Of a stretch of DNA of 64,000 nucleotides, positions 44,461 to 52,763 are shown one piece after another (within the stretch, counting starts at the first letter, position 1; every line of letters starts with the position of its first letter). The stretch is taken from positions 1 through 64,000 of the forward strand of contig NZ_MIAM01000030.1 of assembly GCF_001830555.1 (NCBI RefSeq), in the 5' to 3' direction. Both the position numbers and the translations under genes were made by a program. The notes beneath the pieces were generated by a model. The model ran no database searches. It had not been told where the DNA came from and was given only the letters and a program-made list of their open reading frames with translations. Source of the stretch: Sphingopyxis sp. RIFCSPHIGHO2_12_FULL_65_19 (GTDB taxonomy: Bacteria; Pseudomonadota; Alphaproteobacteria; Sphingomonadales; Sphingomonadaceae).

Positions 44461-44856
44461 ATGGCCGCTGCAACGAAATCCTGCCCGCTATGCGGCACCG
44501 ACGCGCCGCTCGATACCGAACGATGCCAGTGTGGCTATATGTTCGCGTCGGCCAACGGCGGCGGCGATCCTGTCGAATGGACGCCGGGAATGAGCGCCGC
44601 GACCAGCTCGCCGGCCGATAGCTGGCGCATGTCGGGATGGGCGTTCGCCTTGGTCGGCCTCATCGCCCTCACGCTGAGCCTGTTCATGGGGACCACCGTC
44701 GAAAGCGGCGGGCCATTTGGCGGCGGGGAAGTCGTCAACCTCGACCTGCAATTCCACAAGGGGCTGGCGATCGGCGGCAGCCTGTTCGCGATCGGGCTCG
44801 GCGTCTTTTGTCTCGGCGTCGGTTCGATTCTCGAAGCGATCACCCGGAAGGGATAG
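44461..44856 (+). CDS. Zinc-ribbon membrane protein
   Basis: 131 residues. Two Cys pairs near the start (CPLCGTDAP and CQCGYMF) form a zinc ribbon, followed by two transmembrane segments (WAFALVGLIALTLSLFMG and GGSLFAIGLGVFCLGVGS). AAGGGGAG precedes the ATG at 44461, better than the in-frame start at 44440. Possibly a host-interaction or cargo function. Confidence 0.6.
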   Translation: MAAATKSCPLCGTDAPLDTERCQCGYMFASANGGGDPVEWTPGMSAATSSPADSWRMSGWAFALVGLIALTLSLFMGTTVESGGPFGGGEVVNLDLQFHKGLAIGGSLFAIGLGVFCLGVGSILEAITRKG

Positions 44857-44897
44857 TTTCACCGATCTTTCACGATCAGCCGTTATTCGCCGCACAA

Positions 44898-44970
44898 CCC
44901 CGCCGCTCAGCGACCCAAGCGGCGGGGCCACCATGCACCAAAAAGCCCGCGCCAGTGGAACGCGGGCTTT
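44898..44970. terminator. Two strong hairpins ending the late operon
   Basis: CCCCGCCGCT-N10-AGCGGCGGGG at 44898-44927 and AAAGCCCGCG-N9-CGCGGGCTTT at 44942-44970, both perfect 10-bp stems; the second ends in TTT, as a Rho-independent terminator. No gene lies in 44857-45142. Confidence 0.65.
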
Positions 44971-45142
44971 CCGGCATATCTCAATGCAAGCCCCTCCGCC
45001 CTCCAGGGAATCGCGGGTCGAAGTGTTGATGATGATACGCCGTTGGAGTTGCTCGTCAATAAACCATCGGGCGGGGCCGCTCTAGATCGGGACGCTCACC
45101 GAATCATTGCGAACAATATGAGAACATCGCTAGCGTCGGGCG

Positions 45143-45427
45143 ATGGAACTCGATCGCGTCTCTGGCTGGCTGCAAAACGTCGTTACCGCGAAGCTGACAT
45201 GCCGCGGATGCGAGCGCGTGACCACGATAGGCCTCGACAAGCTGCTAGAAATGAGCGCGGGCAATGATAGTTTCACCTGGTGGCGCGAGCGGTTCAAATG
45301 TCAGCGGTGCGGTGCGAAGAATCCTTATCTCGCCGTCGTGCCGACGCACTTGACGCCGATGCGGTATAGCCCGCACCCTTGGGCGGTGCCGGGGAGCGAC
45401 GGTGTATCGAAGCTCGTACGATCCTGA
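45143..45427 (+). CDS. Zinc-ribbon hypothetical protein at the end of element 1
   Basis: 94 residues with CRGC near residue 20 and CQRC near residue 54, a probable treble-clef or ribbon. It is the last gene before attachment copy 2. It follows its own gap, so it is likely separately expressed. Confidence 0.6.
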   Translation: MELDRVSGWLQNVVTAKLTCRGCERVTTIGLDKLLEMSAGNDSFTWWRERFKCQRCGAKNPYLAVVPTHLTPMRYSPHPWAVPGSDGVSKLVRS

Positions 45428-45500
45428 CCATATACTTATTTCGGCCAAATTTGCTCCGTTAGGGGAGGGCCGAAACTCGCGAAAAATGGCTGATTTTGTA

Positions 45501-45547
45501 GTGGTGAGCCCTGCTGGGTTCGAACCAGCGACCTACTGATTAAAAGT
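45501..45547. repeat. Attachment site copy 2, junction between the two elements
   Basis: 47 bp identical to copies 1 and 3; it shares TA before the repeat with copy 3 (49 bp). It ends at the anticodon loop, after which element 2 sequence begins (TGCGCATAGC). Confidence 0.9.
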
Positions 45548-45701
45548 TGCGCATAGCCCGGTAATCTGAGGCTAATCATGGTCATCAGGCGGCTCGCAAG
45601 CACGTAAAACCGCGACATTCACAGCACTCAGCGTCATTCGGCGGCGGCTAGAGATAGCGGCCTTTCGGTGTCTGACGCGGTGCTTGCAAGGAGAATGTCG
45701 C

Positions 45702-46898
45702 ATGGCCGTAATCAATCTCACTGAGGCTCGCATCCGCGAGCTACCCCTCGGATCGGGCATCCATCGGGATACCCAGGTCCGTGGCCTGATGGTGATTTGC
45801 CACAAGACCACGAAGTCATATGCCTGCCAAGGAGACGTGCGGCGGAACGGCCGCCATGTCCGCACAGTGCGCGTGAAGATCGACCGGGTGGATAGGATCG
45901 GGCTGCGCGATGCCCGCAACCGCGCGAAGGCTCTTATGTCGCAGATACAGTCGGGGATCGACCCGACGGACGGGCCCGATGAGACCGGCATCACATTGGA
46001 GCGGGCATTGGAAGCTCATCTGACCGAGAAACCGCACAGGCCGCGGACCGAGGAAGGTTATCGCTATCACCTCGACCACTACTTGAAAGCGTGGCGGAAG
46101 AAGGCCGTGGCCGACATTTCTCGGCAGATGGTCCGTGACCTGTTCGGCGAACTGAAACGGAAGCACGGCGAGACAACGGGTGCGTCGGTGATGCGGACGC
46201 TGCGGGCAGTGGTGAACACGGCCATGCGAATCGACGAAACACTCACCGGCAATCCGGTCGCGGCACTGCATGTCCCCTCGACGAAGCGTCGGAGGGTTGC
46301 TCCGCTCGACCTAACCGCGTGGTGGAGTGATGTGCTGCAGCTCAGTCCTGTGCGCCGTGATCTCCACATTTCCATGCTGCTTACCGGCGCTCGGCGTTCG
46401 TCCATACTGCAGGTGCGCCGTGACGACGTGGACGCGAAGAAGGCCGTTCTGACTTTGACCCACATGAAAACCAGCGACGAACCGCTTCAGCTTCCGATGG
46501 GCGCCCGGCTGGCGACAATTCTCGCGCACCGGATGCGAACCGACGAGCCGTTGGCCAGCGACTGGCTCTGGCCGTCGGTGACCAGCCGCAGCGGCCACAT
46601 CGAGGAACCGAAGGAGAAGGGTCTTCCGAGCCCGCATGAATATCGCCACCATGCCCGCACGCTCTATATCGCCGCTGGCGTGCCCTACGCCGAAAGCGCG
46701 CTGCTGCTCGGCCAAAAGCTACCAGGCGCGAGCGGTGGATATGTCCATGCCCAGCACTTGGTCGAGCAACTGCGGGTCCATGCGCAGGCCCTGGAGGACA
46801 TGGTATTCGGCGCCGCGCAGTTCACCCGCGACGGCGAAGAGGATGCCGTGTCGATTGACTTGGGCAGCCCCCAATTGGCCCTGCCTGCCCCTGAATGA
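45702..46898 (+). CDS. int: Tyrosine-type integrase of element 2
   Basis: 398 residues from the ATG at 45702 (AAGGAG upstream). The N-terminal Arm-binding domain has RGLMVICHKTTKSYACQGDV, the core-binding domain lies at about 97-190, and the catalytic domain has Arg231 (TGARRSS), Lys256 (THMKTS), His312-x2-Arg315 (PHEYRHH) and Tyr347 (SGGYVHA). The second catalytic His is replaced by Gln338 (LLLGQKLPG). It is distinct from integrase 1 despite using the same site. The 154 bp before it (45548-45701) hold no gene. Confidence 0.9.
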   Translation: MAVINLTEARIRELPLGSGIHRDTQVRGLMVICHKTTKSYACQGDVRRNGRHVRTVRVKIDRVDRIGLRDARNRAKALMSQIQSGIDPTDGPDETGITLERALEAHLTEKPHRPRTEEGYRYHLDHYLKAWRKKAVADISRQMVRDLFGELKRKHGETTGASVMRTLRAVVNTAMRIDETLTGNPVAALHVPSTKRRRVAPLDLTAWWSDVLQLSPVRRDLHISMLLTGARRSSILQVRRDDVDAKKAVLTLTHMKTSDEPLQLPMGARLATILAHRMRTDEPLASDWLWPSVTSRSGHIEEPKEKGLPSPHEYRHHARTLYIAAGVPYAESALLLGQKLPGASGGYVHAQHLVEQLRVHAQALEDMVFGAAQFTRDGEEDAVSIDLGSPQLALPAPE

Positions 46899-46997
46899 TG
46901 GGATAGCCGCCGTGGTCGAGCCGCTATCAAAATTGGGTAAGTCCCAAACTGGAGGCCGGGCGGATCGCTCGGCCTTCCTTCTTTCAGGAGCACCCTT

Positions 46998-47222
46998 TTG
47001 ACCGCCATCACCATCGACGAAATCCGCGAGGTCATCCGTGCGGAACTCGGCAAGCCGAGCACCCCGTGGATGGACAGCGATCAGGCCGCAGCGTACCTTG
47101 GCGCCACCGCCGGTACGCTCAAGAACTGGCGAGCAACGGGGAAGGGGCCGAAGTATCATATCGTTCAGGACCGCCTCGTCCGTTACCACCGTGAAGATCT
47201 GGACGCTTTCGTTCGCGCATGA
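46998..47222 (+). CDS. AlpA/excisionase-like HTH protein 1
   Basis: 74 residues from a TTG with CAGGAG 7 bp upstream. The pattern DQAAAYLGATAGTLKNWRAT then VRYHREDLDAF is the MerR/AlpA winged HTH used for excision or activation. It is the first regulator after integrase. Confidence 0.75.
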   Translation: MTAITIDEIREVIRAELGKPSTPWMDSDQAAAYLGATAGTLKNWRATGKGPKYHIVQDRLVRYHREDLDAFVRA

Positions 47223-47321
47223 TCGCTGCGGCTGACTGGCGCGCCGCCAACATTTTGCTGGTCTCAATCTCGCGTTGATGCGGGCTATCTATCGATAGCG
47301 CAACGACCAGGATGTAATCGA

Positions 47322-47525
47322 ATGCTCGAAGATTTCATGACGCCCGGCGAAACAGCCGCCCGACTTTCAACTACCGAAGGGACGTTGAGATGGATGCGCT
47401 GCAAGGGCAAGGGGCCGCCTTTCCTAAAAAAGGGGCGTTTCGTGCTCTATCGCCGCGATGACGTCGATGAGTACGCAATAGGAAAAGAGAGGGGCGCGGC
47501 CGAAAATCTCGACACGCGCCCCTAG
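47322..47525 (+). CDS. AlpA/excisionase-like HTH protein 2
   Basis: 67 residues (PGETAARLSTTEGTLRWMRC with GRFVLYRRDDVDEYA). The second small AlpA-type HTH in this element; it lies just ahead of the primase gene and so may be its activator. Confidence 0.75.
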   Translation: MLEDFMTPGETAARLSTTEGTLRWMRCKGKGPPFLKKGRFVLYRRDDVDEYAIGKERGAAENLDTRP

Positions 47526-47592
47526 TGTGGCCGGAATGGGATTGGCCAACTGCGAGACAGACAAAAGCACCATGAGCTATTAGGAACATTGA

Positions 47593-49920
47593 ATGTCTGA
47601 CGAGAATATCGATACCGCCGGGGCTCCCCCCAAACAGCCAGCATTCCTCCAGAATGCTGAGTTCATCGAACTCAACGGCAAGCGCCCAGTCGACCGCAAA
47701 TGGACCACTGACCGAAGTGTACGTTTCGATGCTGACGAGGCGGCACAGCGCTTGGCGGAGAACCGCAATGTGGGAGTCGTTCTCGGCGACCTTGATCTCG
47801 TCGTGGATGTGGATCCGCGAAACGGCGGCGATGACTCGTGGGAGCGTCTTCAGCGTGACTTCGCTATCAATGCCTCGGATTTCTCCACGGTGCGCACCGG
47901 CTCTGGCGGTCAGCACATCTATATGCGCCTGCCTAATGGCGCTGGTCGACTGAAGGGCAATCTGGAGCGGGATGGATACCCTGGCATCGACCTAAAATTC
48001 GTCGGCGGCCAAGTGGTCGCGCCGGGTTCCATCCATCCAGAGACGCGAAAGCCATATTCTGTCCTGTGCGATATTGATCCGCTGGACAGTCAGCCTCTCG
48101 TCCCGCAGTCGCTACTCGATCTCGCAGCTAGGCCAGCTGGGGTGCCGAACATTGCAGCCGCGGGTAGCTGGTCGCCAGAGAGGCTGGCTTATGTCCTTTC
48201 GCACTTGGACGTCGAAGACTTCCGCGAGCACGCACGTTGGCTCGAACTAATGATGTCGTGCCACGACGCGACAGAGGGCGGTGGCTGCGATGAGTTCGTT
48301 GAATGGTCTATCGGCGATCCCGCTTATGCCGGGCATGGCCAGATTATCGGTCGTCGTTGGGACAGCCTAGACACCGCGAAATCGGGTCGCATCACAGAGC
48401 GCACGCTAATCAAGTTCTTGGTGGACGCCAATGTCGCCCATCTTGTGGCACCGGACCAAGCCGCGGCGTTGGAAGACTTCGACGACATTGATCCACTTGA
48501 AGAGCCGGTATTACCGGGTGCAATCACTACCGCGAATGCCAAGGTTCAGGCGAAGTTACATCACCAGTCAAAGCTTCCGAAGACGGAAGCGGAATTGAAT
48601 GCGATGGGGTATATTGCCACCGACGCTGACGGCGGCTTTCGTGTCTTTCGGCGGATCTGGGACTTCGAACTCAACCGGGACTTCTGGCAGGTCCAGAAGA
48701 AGCAGGACTTCATCGACAGCGTTGCGGGCCACTCCGTCCCTGGCCTCACCCCGCAGGGAAAGGAGACTACCGTGCCGGTCGGCTCCTCGTGGCTCCGTTG
48801 GCCTCGACGGAACCGAGCCACCAAGGTCGTGTTCGATCCCGCCCGACGCATTCCTGCGAGCGCCCTGACGCTTAACCTATGGACGGGCTGGTCAGTACAG
48901 CCACGCAAGGGAGACTGGTCCCTGATGCAGGAACTGCTCCTCGAAGGGCTCTGTGACGGTAACCGTGAATTGTTCGAGTACGTCCTCGACTGGTCGGCTT
49001 TCATGATCCAGAACCCCGACAAGCCAGCCGAGGTCGCCGTGTTCTTCGTCGGCGGCAAAGGCACGGGCAAGGGGTCCTACTGTCGCGCGCTGACCACTCT
49101 CGCCGGACGCCACGGCATGCACGTCAGCGACGCTCAGCATCTCAGCGGACACTTCAATGCCCACCTTCGGGACTGCGTGTTCCTGTTTGTCGATGAGGCG
49201 ATCTGGGCGGGCGACAAGAAGACCGAAGGCACACTCAAGCGGGTGATCACCGAGCCGACGATCACCGTCGAAGGCAAGGGTAAGGACGTCGTGGTCGCCA
49301 AGAACTATCTGCACGTCATGGGGGCGTCGAACAGCCCTTGGGTATGGCCGGCATCCGAGGATGAGCGCCGTCTCGTCATCAGCCGCGTCAGCAACCGGTT
49401 CCAAGGCAAGAAGGCCTTCTTCGACAAGCTATACCGACAGATGGACGATGAGGGCGGGCTGGAAGCCATGCTGCACGACCTTCAGGCGCGGGACATCTCT
49501 AAGTTTCATCCACGGCGGTATCTGCCCAAGACCGAGGAGCTCGATCGTCAGATTGCGTTCACCAGACCACGCGTCGTCCAGGAACTCGCAGACCTCCATG
49601 CCAACGGCCAGCTGCCTTTCACCACCGGCCGGGAACTGATCGGCATGTACGACGACATCTTGGACCTGCCCGTCGTTAGGCGGTCGATCGACCAGATCGG
49701 GAAGGCGCCAGTGACCGACCAAATTGAGCGGTGGTTGCGAGATGACCTCGGGGCTACGTCGCACGAGCGAACGACCACGCAGAAGAAGAAGCCGTACTTG
49801 GGCATCTACAAGCGACCGACCGAGAAGCTCTGGTCGCTCGCCGATCATGATCGGTACGCTGCGATGTCTCCCGCGGCTCGGGCTGACGCGTTTCTGGAGC
49901 AGAAGCACCCCGAGGGCTGA
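47593..49920 (+). CDS. Primase-polymerase/helicase fusion, P4-alpha-like
   Basis: 775 residues. The N-terminal AEP primase-polymerase domain has VVDVDPR (catalytic Asp72 and Asp74), GSGGQHIY (His108) and GIDLKFVGGQVVAPGSIH. A linker leads to a D5/DUF5906-type SF3 helicase with Walker A GGKGTGKGS near residue 487 and Walker B FLFVDEA. It can prime and unwind its own origin, as P4 alpha does. The iteron cluster starts about 50 bp after the stop (49967-50265), matching the P4 layout. Confidence 0.9.
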   Translation: MSDENIDTAGAPPKQPAFLQNAEFIELNGKRPVDRKWTTDRSVRFDADEAAQRLAENRNVGVVLGDLDLVVDVDPRNGGDDSWERLQRDFAINASDFSTVRTGSGGQHIYMRLPNGAGRLKGNLERDGYPGIDLKFVGGQVVAPGSIHPETRKPYSVLCDIDPLDSQPLVPQSLLDLAARPAGVPNIAAAGSWSPERLAYVLSHLDVEDFREHARWLELMMSCHDATEGGGCDEFVEWSIGDPAYAGHGQIIGRRWDSLDTAKSGRITERTLIKFLVDANVAHLVAPDQAAALEDFDDIDPLEEPVLPGAITTANAKVQAKLHHQSKLPKTEAELNAMGYIATDADGGFRVFRRIWDFELNRDFWQVQKKQDFIDSVAGHSVPGLTPQGKETTVPVGSSWLRWPRRNRATKVVFDPARRIPASALTLNLWTGWSVQPRKGDWSLMQELLLEGLCDGNRELFEYVLDWSAFMIQNPDKPAEVAVFFVGGKGTGKGSYCRALTTLAGRHGMHVSDAQHLSGHFNAHLRDCVFLFVDEAIWAGDKKTEGTLKRVITEPTITVEGKGKDVVVAKNYLHVMGASNSPWVWPASEDERRLVISRVSNRFQGKKAFFDKLYRQMDDEGGLEAMLHDLQARDISKFHPRRYLPKTEELDRQIAFTRPRVVQELADLHANGQLPFTTGRELIGMYDDILDLPVVRRSIDQIGKAPVTDQIERWLRDDLGATSHERTTTQKKKPYLGIYKRPTEKLWSLADHDRYAAMSPAARADAFLEQKHPEG

Positions 49921-49966
49921 CGGCGCGGCCTGTGGGCAGGATTAGGTCGGACCGATCTTGGTCTAT

Positions 49967-50265
49967 GAAGACAGGGCGATGGCCCCTGTCTTCCGTCCGT
50001 CTTGGCCTAAGGACTTAAACCGTAAGGAAAAAAGCCGCGCCAAGACAGAAAGACAACGAATACTGACCTCTCCCGGTTCGCATAGAGAACGGCGAGGCAG
50101 TGACGCCGAGCAACCGCGCCGTCTGCCGACGCCATGCTCCGACCTTGCATTCGCTACACAACTCAAAAGTGCTGTCTTGTATGTCTTTCTGTCTTTTGTG
50201 TCGTAAAATAATAATAAAAATAAGCCTTTAGGAGAAGACAGGGGTAAAGACAGGGCGAATACAGG
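49967..50265. repeat. AAGACAG iteron cluster, candidate replication origin of element 2
   Basis: Seven exact copies of AAGACAG: direct at 49968, 50042, 50235 and 50247, inverted (CTGTCTT) at 49986, 50172 and 50189, plus a variant AATACAGG at 50258. The first pair makes a perfect inverted repeat GAAGACAGGG-N7-CCCTGTCTTC. An AT-rich island (TAAAATAATAATAAAAATAA) lies at 50203-50222. The whole gap 49921-50474 has no gene. Origin role inferred from its position after the primase-helicase. Confidence 0.65.
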
Positions 50266-50474
50266 GGGTATCACGGAGGCGCCTGGACTGTCGGGCGGAA
50301 AGCCCGCGAGATGCGCTGCCTCGCATTCCGTCCGATCCGAAAACGCGCCCGCGCGCGCGTAGCGGCTGGCCCACTGAGTAGCGATCAGCGGGCGTGGAAG
50401 GGTAAAATTACGTGCTATCAATGATTTGATTTCGGAGGGTCGTTCCAAGCACCGGACCAGACAACGTTCCGGCT

Positions 50475-50807
50475 TCAATCTTCATCGTCGTCCTCGCCTG
50501 CGGAATCGATCTGGGTCCGTAGATCGTCGATGCTGATTTCTCTCCAATTGGGTACAGCTTCGGCAATCTTCATGGGCGCAATGCCTTCTAGGCTCTCTTG
50601 CGAAATCACGACATAGCCGCCTCGGTTGAGCGGAAGAATGACCGCTACTCCCTCCATCCATTCCGCGATGTTGCGGATCAGAGCAGTCTTGATGACGTCG
50701 CGACCGGAGATGATCTGCAACGACTTTCGGCTAAGGCGAAAGCGAGCCTTGCCAGACTCCTTCAGCATCAGCATTAGCAGGTAAGCGATGTGTTCGTATG
50801 TGCGCAT
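50475..50807 (-). CDS. Hypothetical regulator-like protein
   Basis: 110 residues; ATG 50807 has AAAAAGGAG upstream. A helical N-terminus (HIAYLLMLMLKESGKARF) could be a winged helix; the tail is acidic (GEDDDED). It faces away from the TerS gene across two 14-bp repeats and may be the regulator that binds them. Confidence 0.6.
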   Translation of the reverse strand: MRTYEHIAYLLMLMLKESGKARFRLSRKSLQIISGRDVIKTALIRNIAEWMEGVAVILPLNRGGYVVISQESLEGIAPMKIAEAVPNWREISIDDLRTQIDSAGEDDDED

Positions 50808-50821
50808 TGGAAACTCCTTTT

Positions 50822-50857
50822 TATCCTAAATTGGGATATGTAGTATCCTAAAATGGG
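50822..50857. promoter_or_regulatory. Two 14-bp direct repeats in a divergent promoter region
   Basis: TATCCTAAATTGGG at 50822-50835 and TATCCTAAAATGGG at 50844-50857 (one mismatch), 22 bp apart, about two helix turns on one DNA face. They lie between the leftward 110-residue gene and the rightward TerS-like gene. Confidence 0.55.
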
Positions 50858-50923
50858 TGTCAACGATTTTCGTTGGCGGAGCGTTGGTATCGCCCGCATC
50901 AATTCCCACGGCATTCGTCGGGC

Positions 50924-51532
50924 ATGGCTGGATCACCCCGCAAGCGCGCACGGCGCATGGGCATCGACCCTCTCGACGAGCCGGCGCCCGGCTCGTCGGT
51001 GGCGCCAGCGCGTACAAGGCTCGAAGGTTTCGAACCCCACAACAAGGTTCGGCTGTCGGACGCCAACCGCCAGCGCGTCATGGCGGCGCTGCTTAATGGT
51101 TATCCGAAGGCTGCGATCGCCAACGCGCTGTCAATCAGCGCGAAGACTCTCGATCGGCTCATCTACGACGACGATGAGCTTCTGGATCAGGTCGAGGCGC
51201 AGCGGGCCTTTGAAGAGGCAGAGCTCCGGGACATCCTGATGGAGCTTGCCCGCAAGGGCGACACCGTCGCGGCGATCTTCCTGGCCAAGGCGCGGCATGG
51301 CTGGCGCGATCGCGATGATGCGAAGCTGAGCGTGGACACCGGCGGGGGCGGTGTGCTCGTCGTGCCAGGCACCATGCCGTTGGAACAGTGGACTGCTGCC
51401 GCTGCGCTCCAGCAGGCTAAGTATCGCGAGCGCCCCGACGCGCCCTTGGACGAACGCGAAATGAGGACCCACCCGACCACGGCGGATGGCCTAATTATCG
51501 AGAGGACGCTGCCGGGTGATCTGCCTGGCTAA
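50924..51532 (+). CDS. Terminase small-subunit-like protein (TerS)
   Basis: 202 residues from ATG 50924 (MAGSPRKRARRMG), preferred over an in-frame codon at 50873. A helix-turn-helix (VMAALLNGYPKAAIANALSI then SAKTLDRLI) is followed by a helical oligomerisation-like part (ELRDILMELARKGDTVAAIF) and the WRDRDDAKLSVDTG block seen in phage TerS proteins. With no TerL in the element, it may redirect a helper phage's packaging motor, as satellite TerS proteins do. It overlaps the convergent small gene by 4 bp. Confidence 0.6.
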   Translation: MAGSPRKRARRMGIDPLDEPAPGSSVAPARTRLEGFEPHNKVRLSDANRQRVMAALLNGYPKAAIANALSISAKTLDRLIYDDDELLDQVEAQRAFEEAELRDILMELARKGDTVAAIFLAKARHGWRDRDDAKLSVDTGGGGVLVVPGTMPLEQWTAAAALQQAKYRERPDAPLDEREMRTHPTTADGLIIERTLPGDLPG

Positions 51533-51696
51533 GCTGCTCGAGGTCGGGTGGAGGTGGAGATAGCCATCGCCGCGGCTACACTAACTCCCAGCGCCCAGAT
51601 AGTTTCGAAGAAAAGGGCGGTGATCGACATTAGTTTTGACTTACGACGCTTAGTTGCACAGGCTTTGGACTTCAACTTCATCAGCTTTTTGTTCAT
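51529..51696 (-). CDS. Small basic membrane peptide (55 residues)
   Basis: Start ATG 51696 with AAAGGAGATACCT, an excellent ribosome-binding site. The N-terminus is strongly basic (MNKKLMKLKSKACATKRRKS) and one hydrophobic segment follows (SITALFFETIWALGVSVAAA). The layout recalls type I toxins or small holin-like peptides, but no family is recognised. Its leader contains a tRNA-like T-arm. Confidence 0.55.
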   Translation of the reverse strand: MNKKLMKLKSKACATKRRKSKLMSITALFFETIWALGVSVAAAMAISTSTRPRAA

Positions 51697-51759
51697 AGGT
51701 ATCTCCTTTATTTGCTCACCGATGTATCGGATCACGGTCAGAGGGACGCTAAGAACTAG

Positions 51760-51783
51760 TGCAGCCGTGGGATTCGAACCCAC
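51760..51783 (-). other. tRNA T-arm-like remnant
   Basis: On the reverse strand GTGGG-TTCGAAT-CCCAC forms a perfect 5-bp/7-nt T-arm followed by GGCTGCA and CTAG instead of CCA. No convincing D-arm or anticodon arm is found upstream, though TGCACCC about 90 bases before could pair 6 of 7 with the acceptor strand. Probably a degenerate tRNA or captured tRNA end. Confidence 0.4.
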
Positions 51784-51865
51784 CCCAACCCCCGAAGCTG
51801 GTTGACGCGCCCAAGATAGCGACCGCCGCGGCCGCTCGCAAGCCTTGGGTGCAGGTTTGAGACAG

Positions 51866-52612
51866 CTACCCGGCCACCCTCACGATGTGTTTCATGAACG
51901 AAGCGGTGAGCTCAAAGATGAACTCGACCTCCTCCTCTGGCAGGTTATCGTCGTGCTTCACGTACTCATTCTGGTATTTGCCGTAGAGGTCCAAAAGCTT
52001 CTGGAACATGTTCGTGAACTGAGCCGAGGCGCCGCGCTCCTTGAGCTTGGCCCCTATGAGCGGGACTTGGTTCTCAAGCGATTTTGTATTCTCCAGTACT
52101 GACTTAAGCAGCAGTTCCAGACCTAGCCGCAGGTCGTCGAGCAGGTTGCGCTGGAAGATGCCCGCATCATATTTAAGTTTCGCCTGCTCCAGCTTCTCCA
52201 GCGACTTCGGGTAGCCGTGCAGCCAATGGCGGGTCTCCTCAATCAGCGGTACGTCGAGTTCCTTTACCTCCTTGTTCAGGCGCAAACTACCGAACCGGGT
52301 GAACAGCTCTGCCCGTAACTTCTTTCTCTCGCCGCCGGATGAGGATCCAACCGTGAAGGAGTGGTGCTCGCAGAGTTCCTCTATGATCTGGAACTGCTGC
52401 GGTGGCGAAAACGCTTGCAAGCTTTCGATTAGCGCTGTTCTCTTATTCGGCGCCTCGAAAGGATAGGTCGGGTGTGGCACACGCACGTGCCACATGTCGC
52501 CATAGCTGTTGATTGCGCGCACGATCTGGGGGCCGGTGAGTCCGGAGTTCGTGTCCGCGAGTAGCGCTGCAGCCTTGTCGAGGAAGGTGATGGGAATGTC
52601 TTCTAGGAACAT
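51866..52612 (-). CDS. AbiJ/HEPN-like putative abortive-infection protein
   Basis: 248 residues. The N-terminal part (SGLTGPQIVRAINSYGDMWH, then APNKRTALIESLQAF) resembles the AbiJ N-terminal domains that precede HEPN effectors. The C-terminal part is all helical and ends with NEYVKHDDNLPEEE followed by a helix, a weak R/N-x4-H-like HEPN motif. Such proteins cleave RNA during phage attack. Family membership is by eye only. A stand-alone gene in the cargo region of the satellite. Confidence 0.5.
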   Translation of the reverse strand: MFLEDIPITFLDKAAALLADTNSGLTGPQIVRAINSYGDMWHVRVPHPTYPFEAPNKRTALIESLQAFSPPQQFQIIEELCEHHSFTVGSSSGGERKKLRAELFTRFGSLRLNKEVKELDVPLIEETRHWLHGYPKSLEKLEQAKLKYDAGIFQRNLLDDLRLGLELLLKSVLENTKSLENQVPLIGAKLKERGASAQFTNMFQKLLDLYGKYQNEYVKHDDNLPEEEVEFIFELTASFMKHIVRVAG

Positions 52613-52763
52613 CTCACCCCCTTAGCCTAACAGCAACGATGTTGGATAGTGATCCGCCCGTCTGATCGGTCATCAGCGGGCACGATGTCCTGAAGGGATT
52701 TGAAAGCAGCGACTTGGCAATATGCAGGGCAGCCTAGCACCGAAGCAGGCACAGCGACGTCGT

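Larger units (their letters stand above)
27632..45500. mobile_element. Integrated element 1 at tRNA-Lys (phage-derived, satellite-like)
   Basis: It is bounded by the direct repeats at 27632-27678 and 45501-45547, which match the 3' half of tRNA-Lys. In order it holds a tyrosine integrase, a leftward five-gene operon facing a repressor, an AlpA-like regulator, a D5 helicase, iteron-like repeats, TerS, TerL, a DUF2213 protein, an HK97-gp10 protein, a tape measure and small zinc-ribbon genes. No portal, major capsid, tail tube, baseplate or lysis gene is recognisable, so it cannot be a self-sufficient phage as it stands. It is either a satellite carrying unusual packaging and tail genes or a deletion derivative. 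Confidence 0.8.

Noticed and set aside
51548-51805. Forward frame ending in VGFEPTPTPEAG
   Set aside because: The VGFEPT string is the usual false translation across a tRNA T-arm; the real gene is on the other strand.
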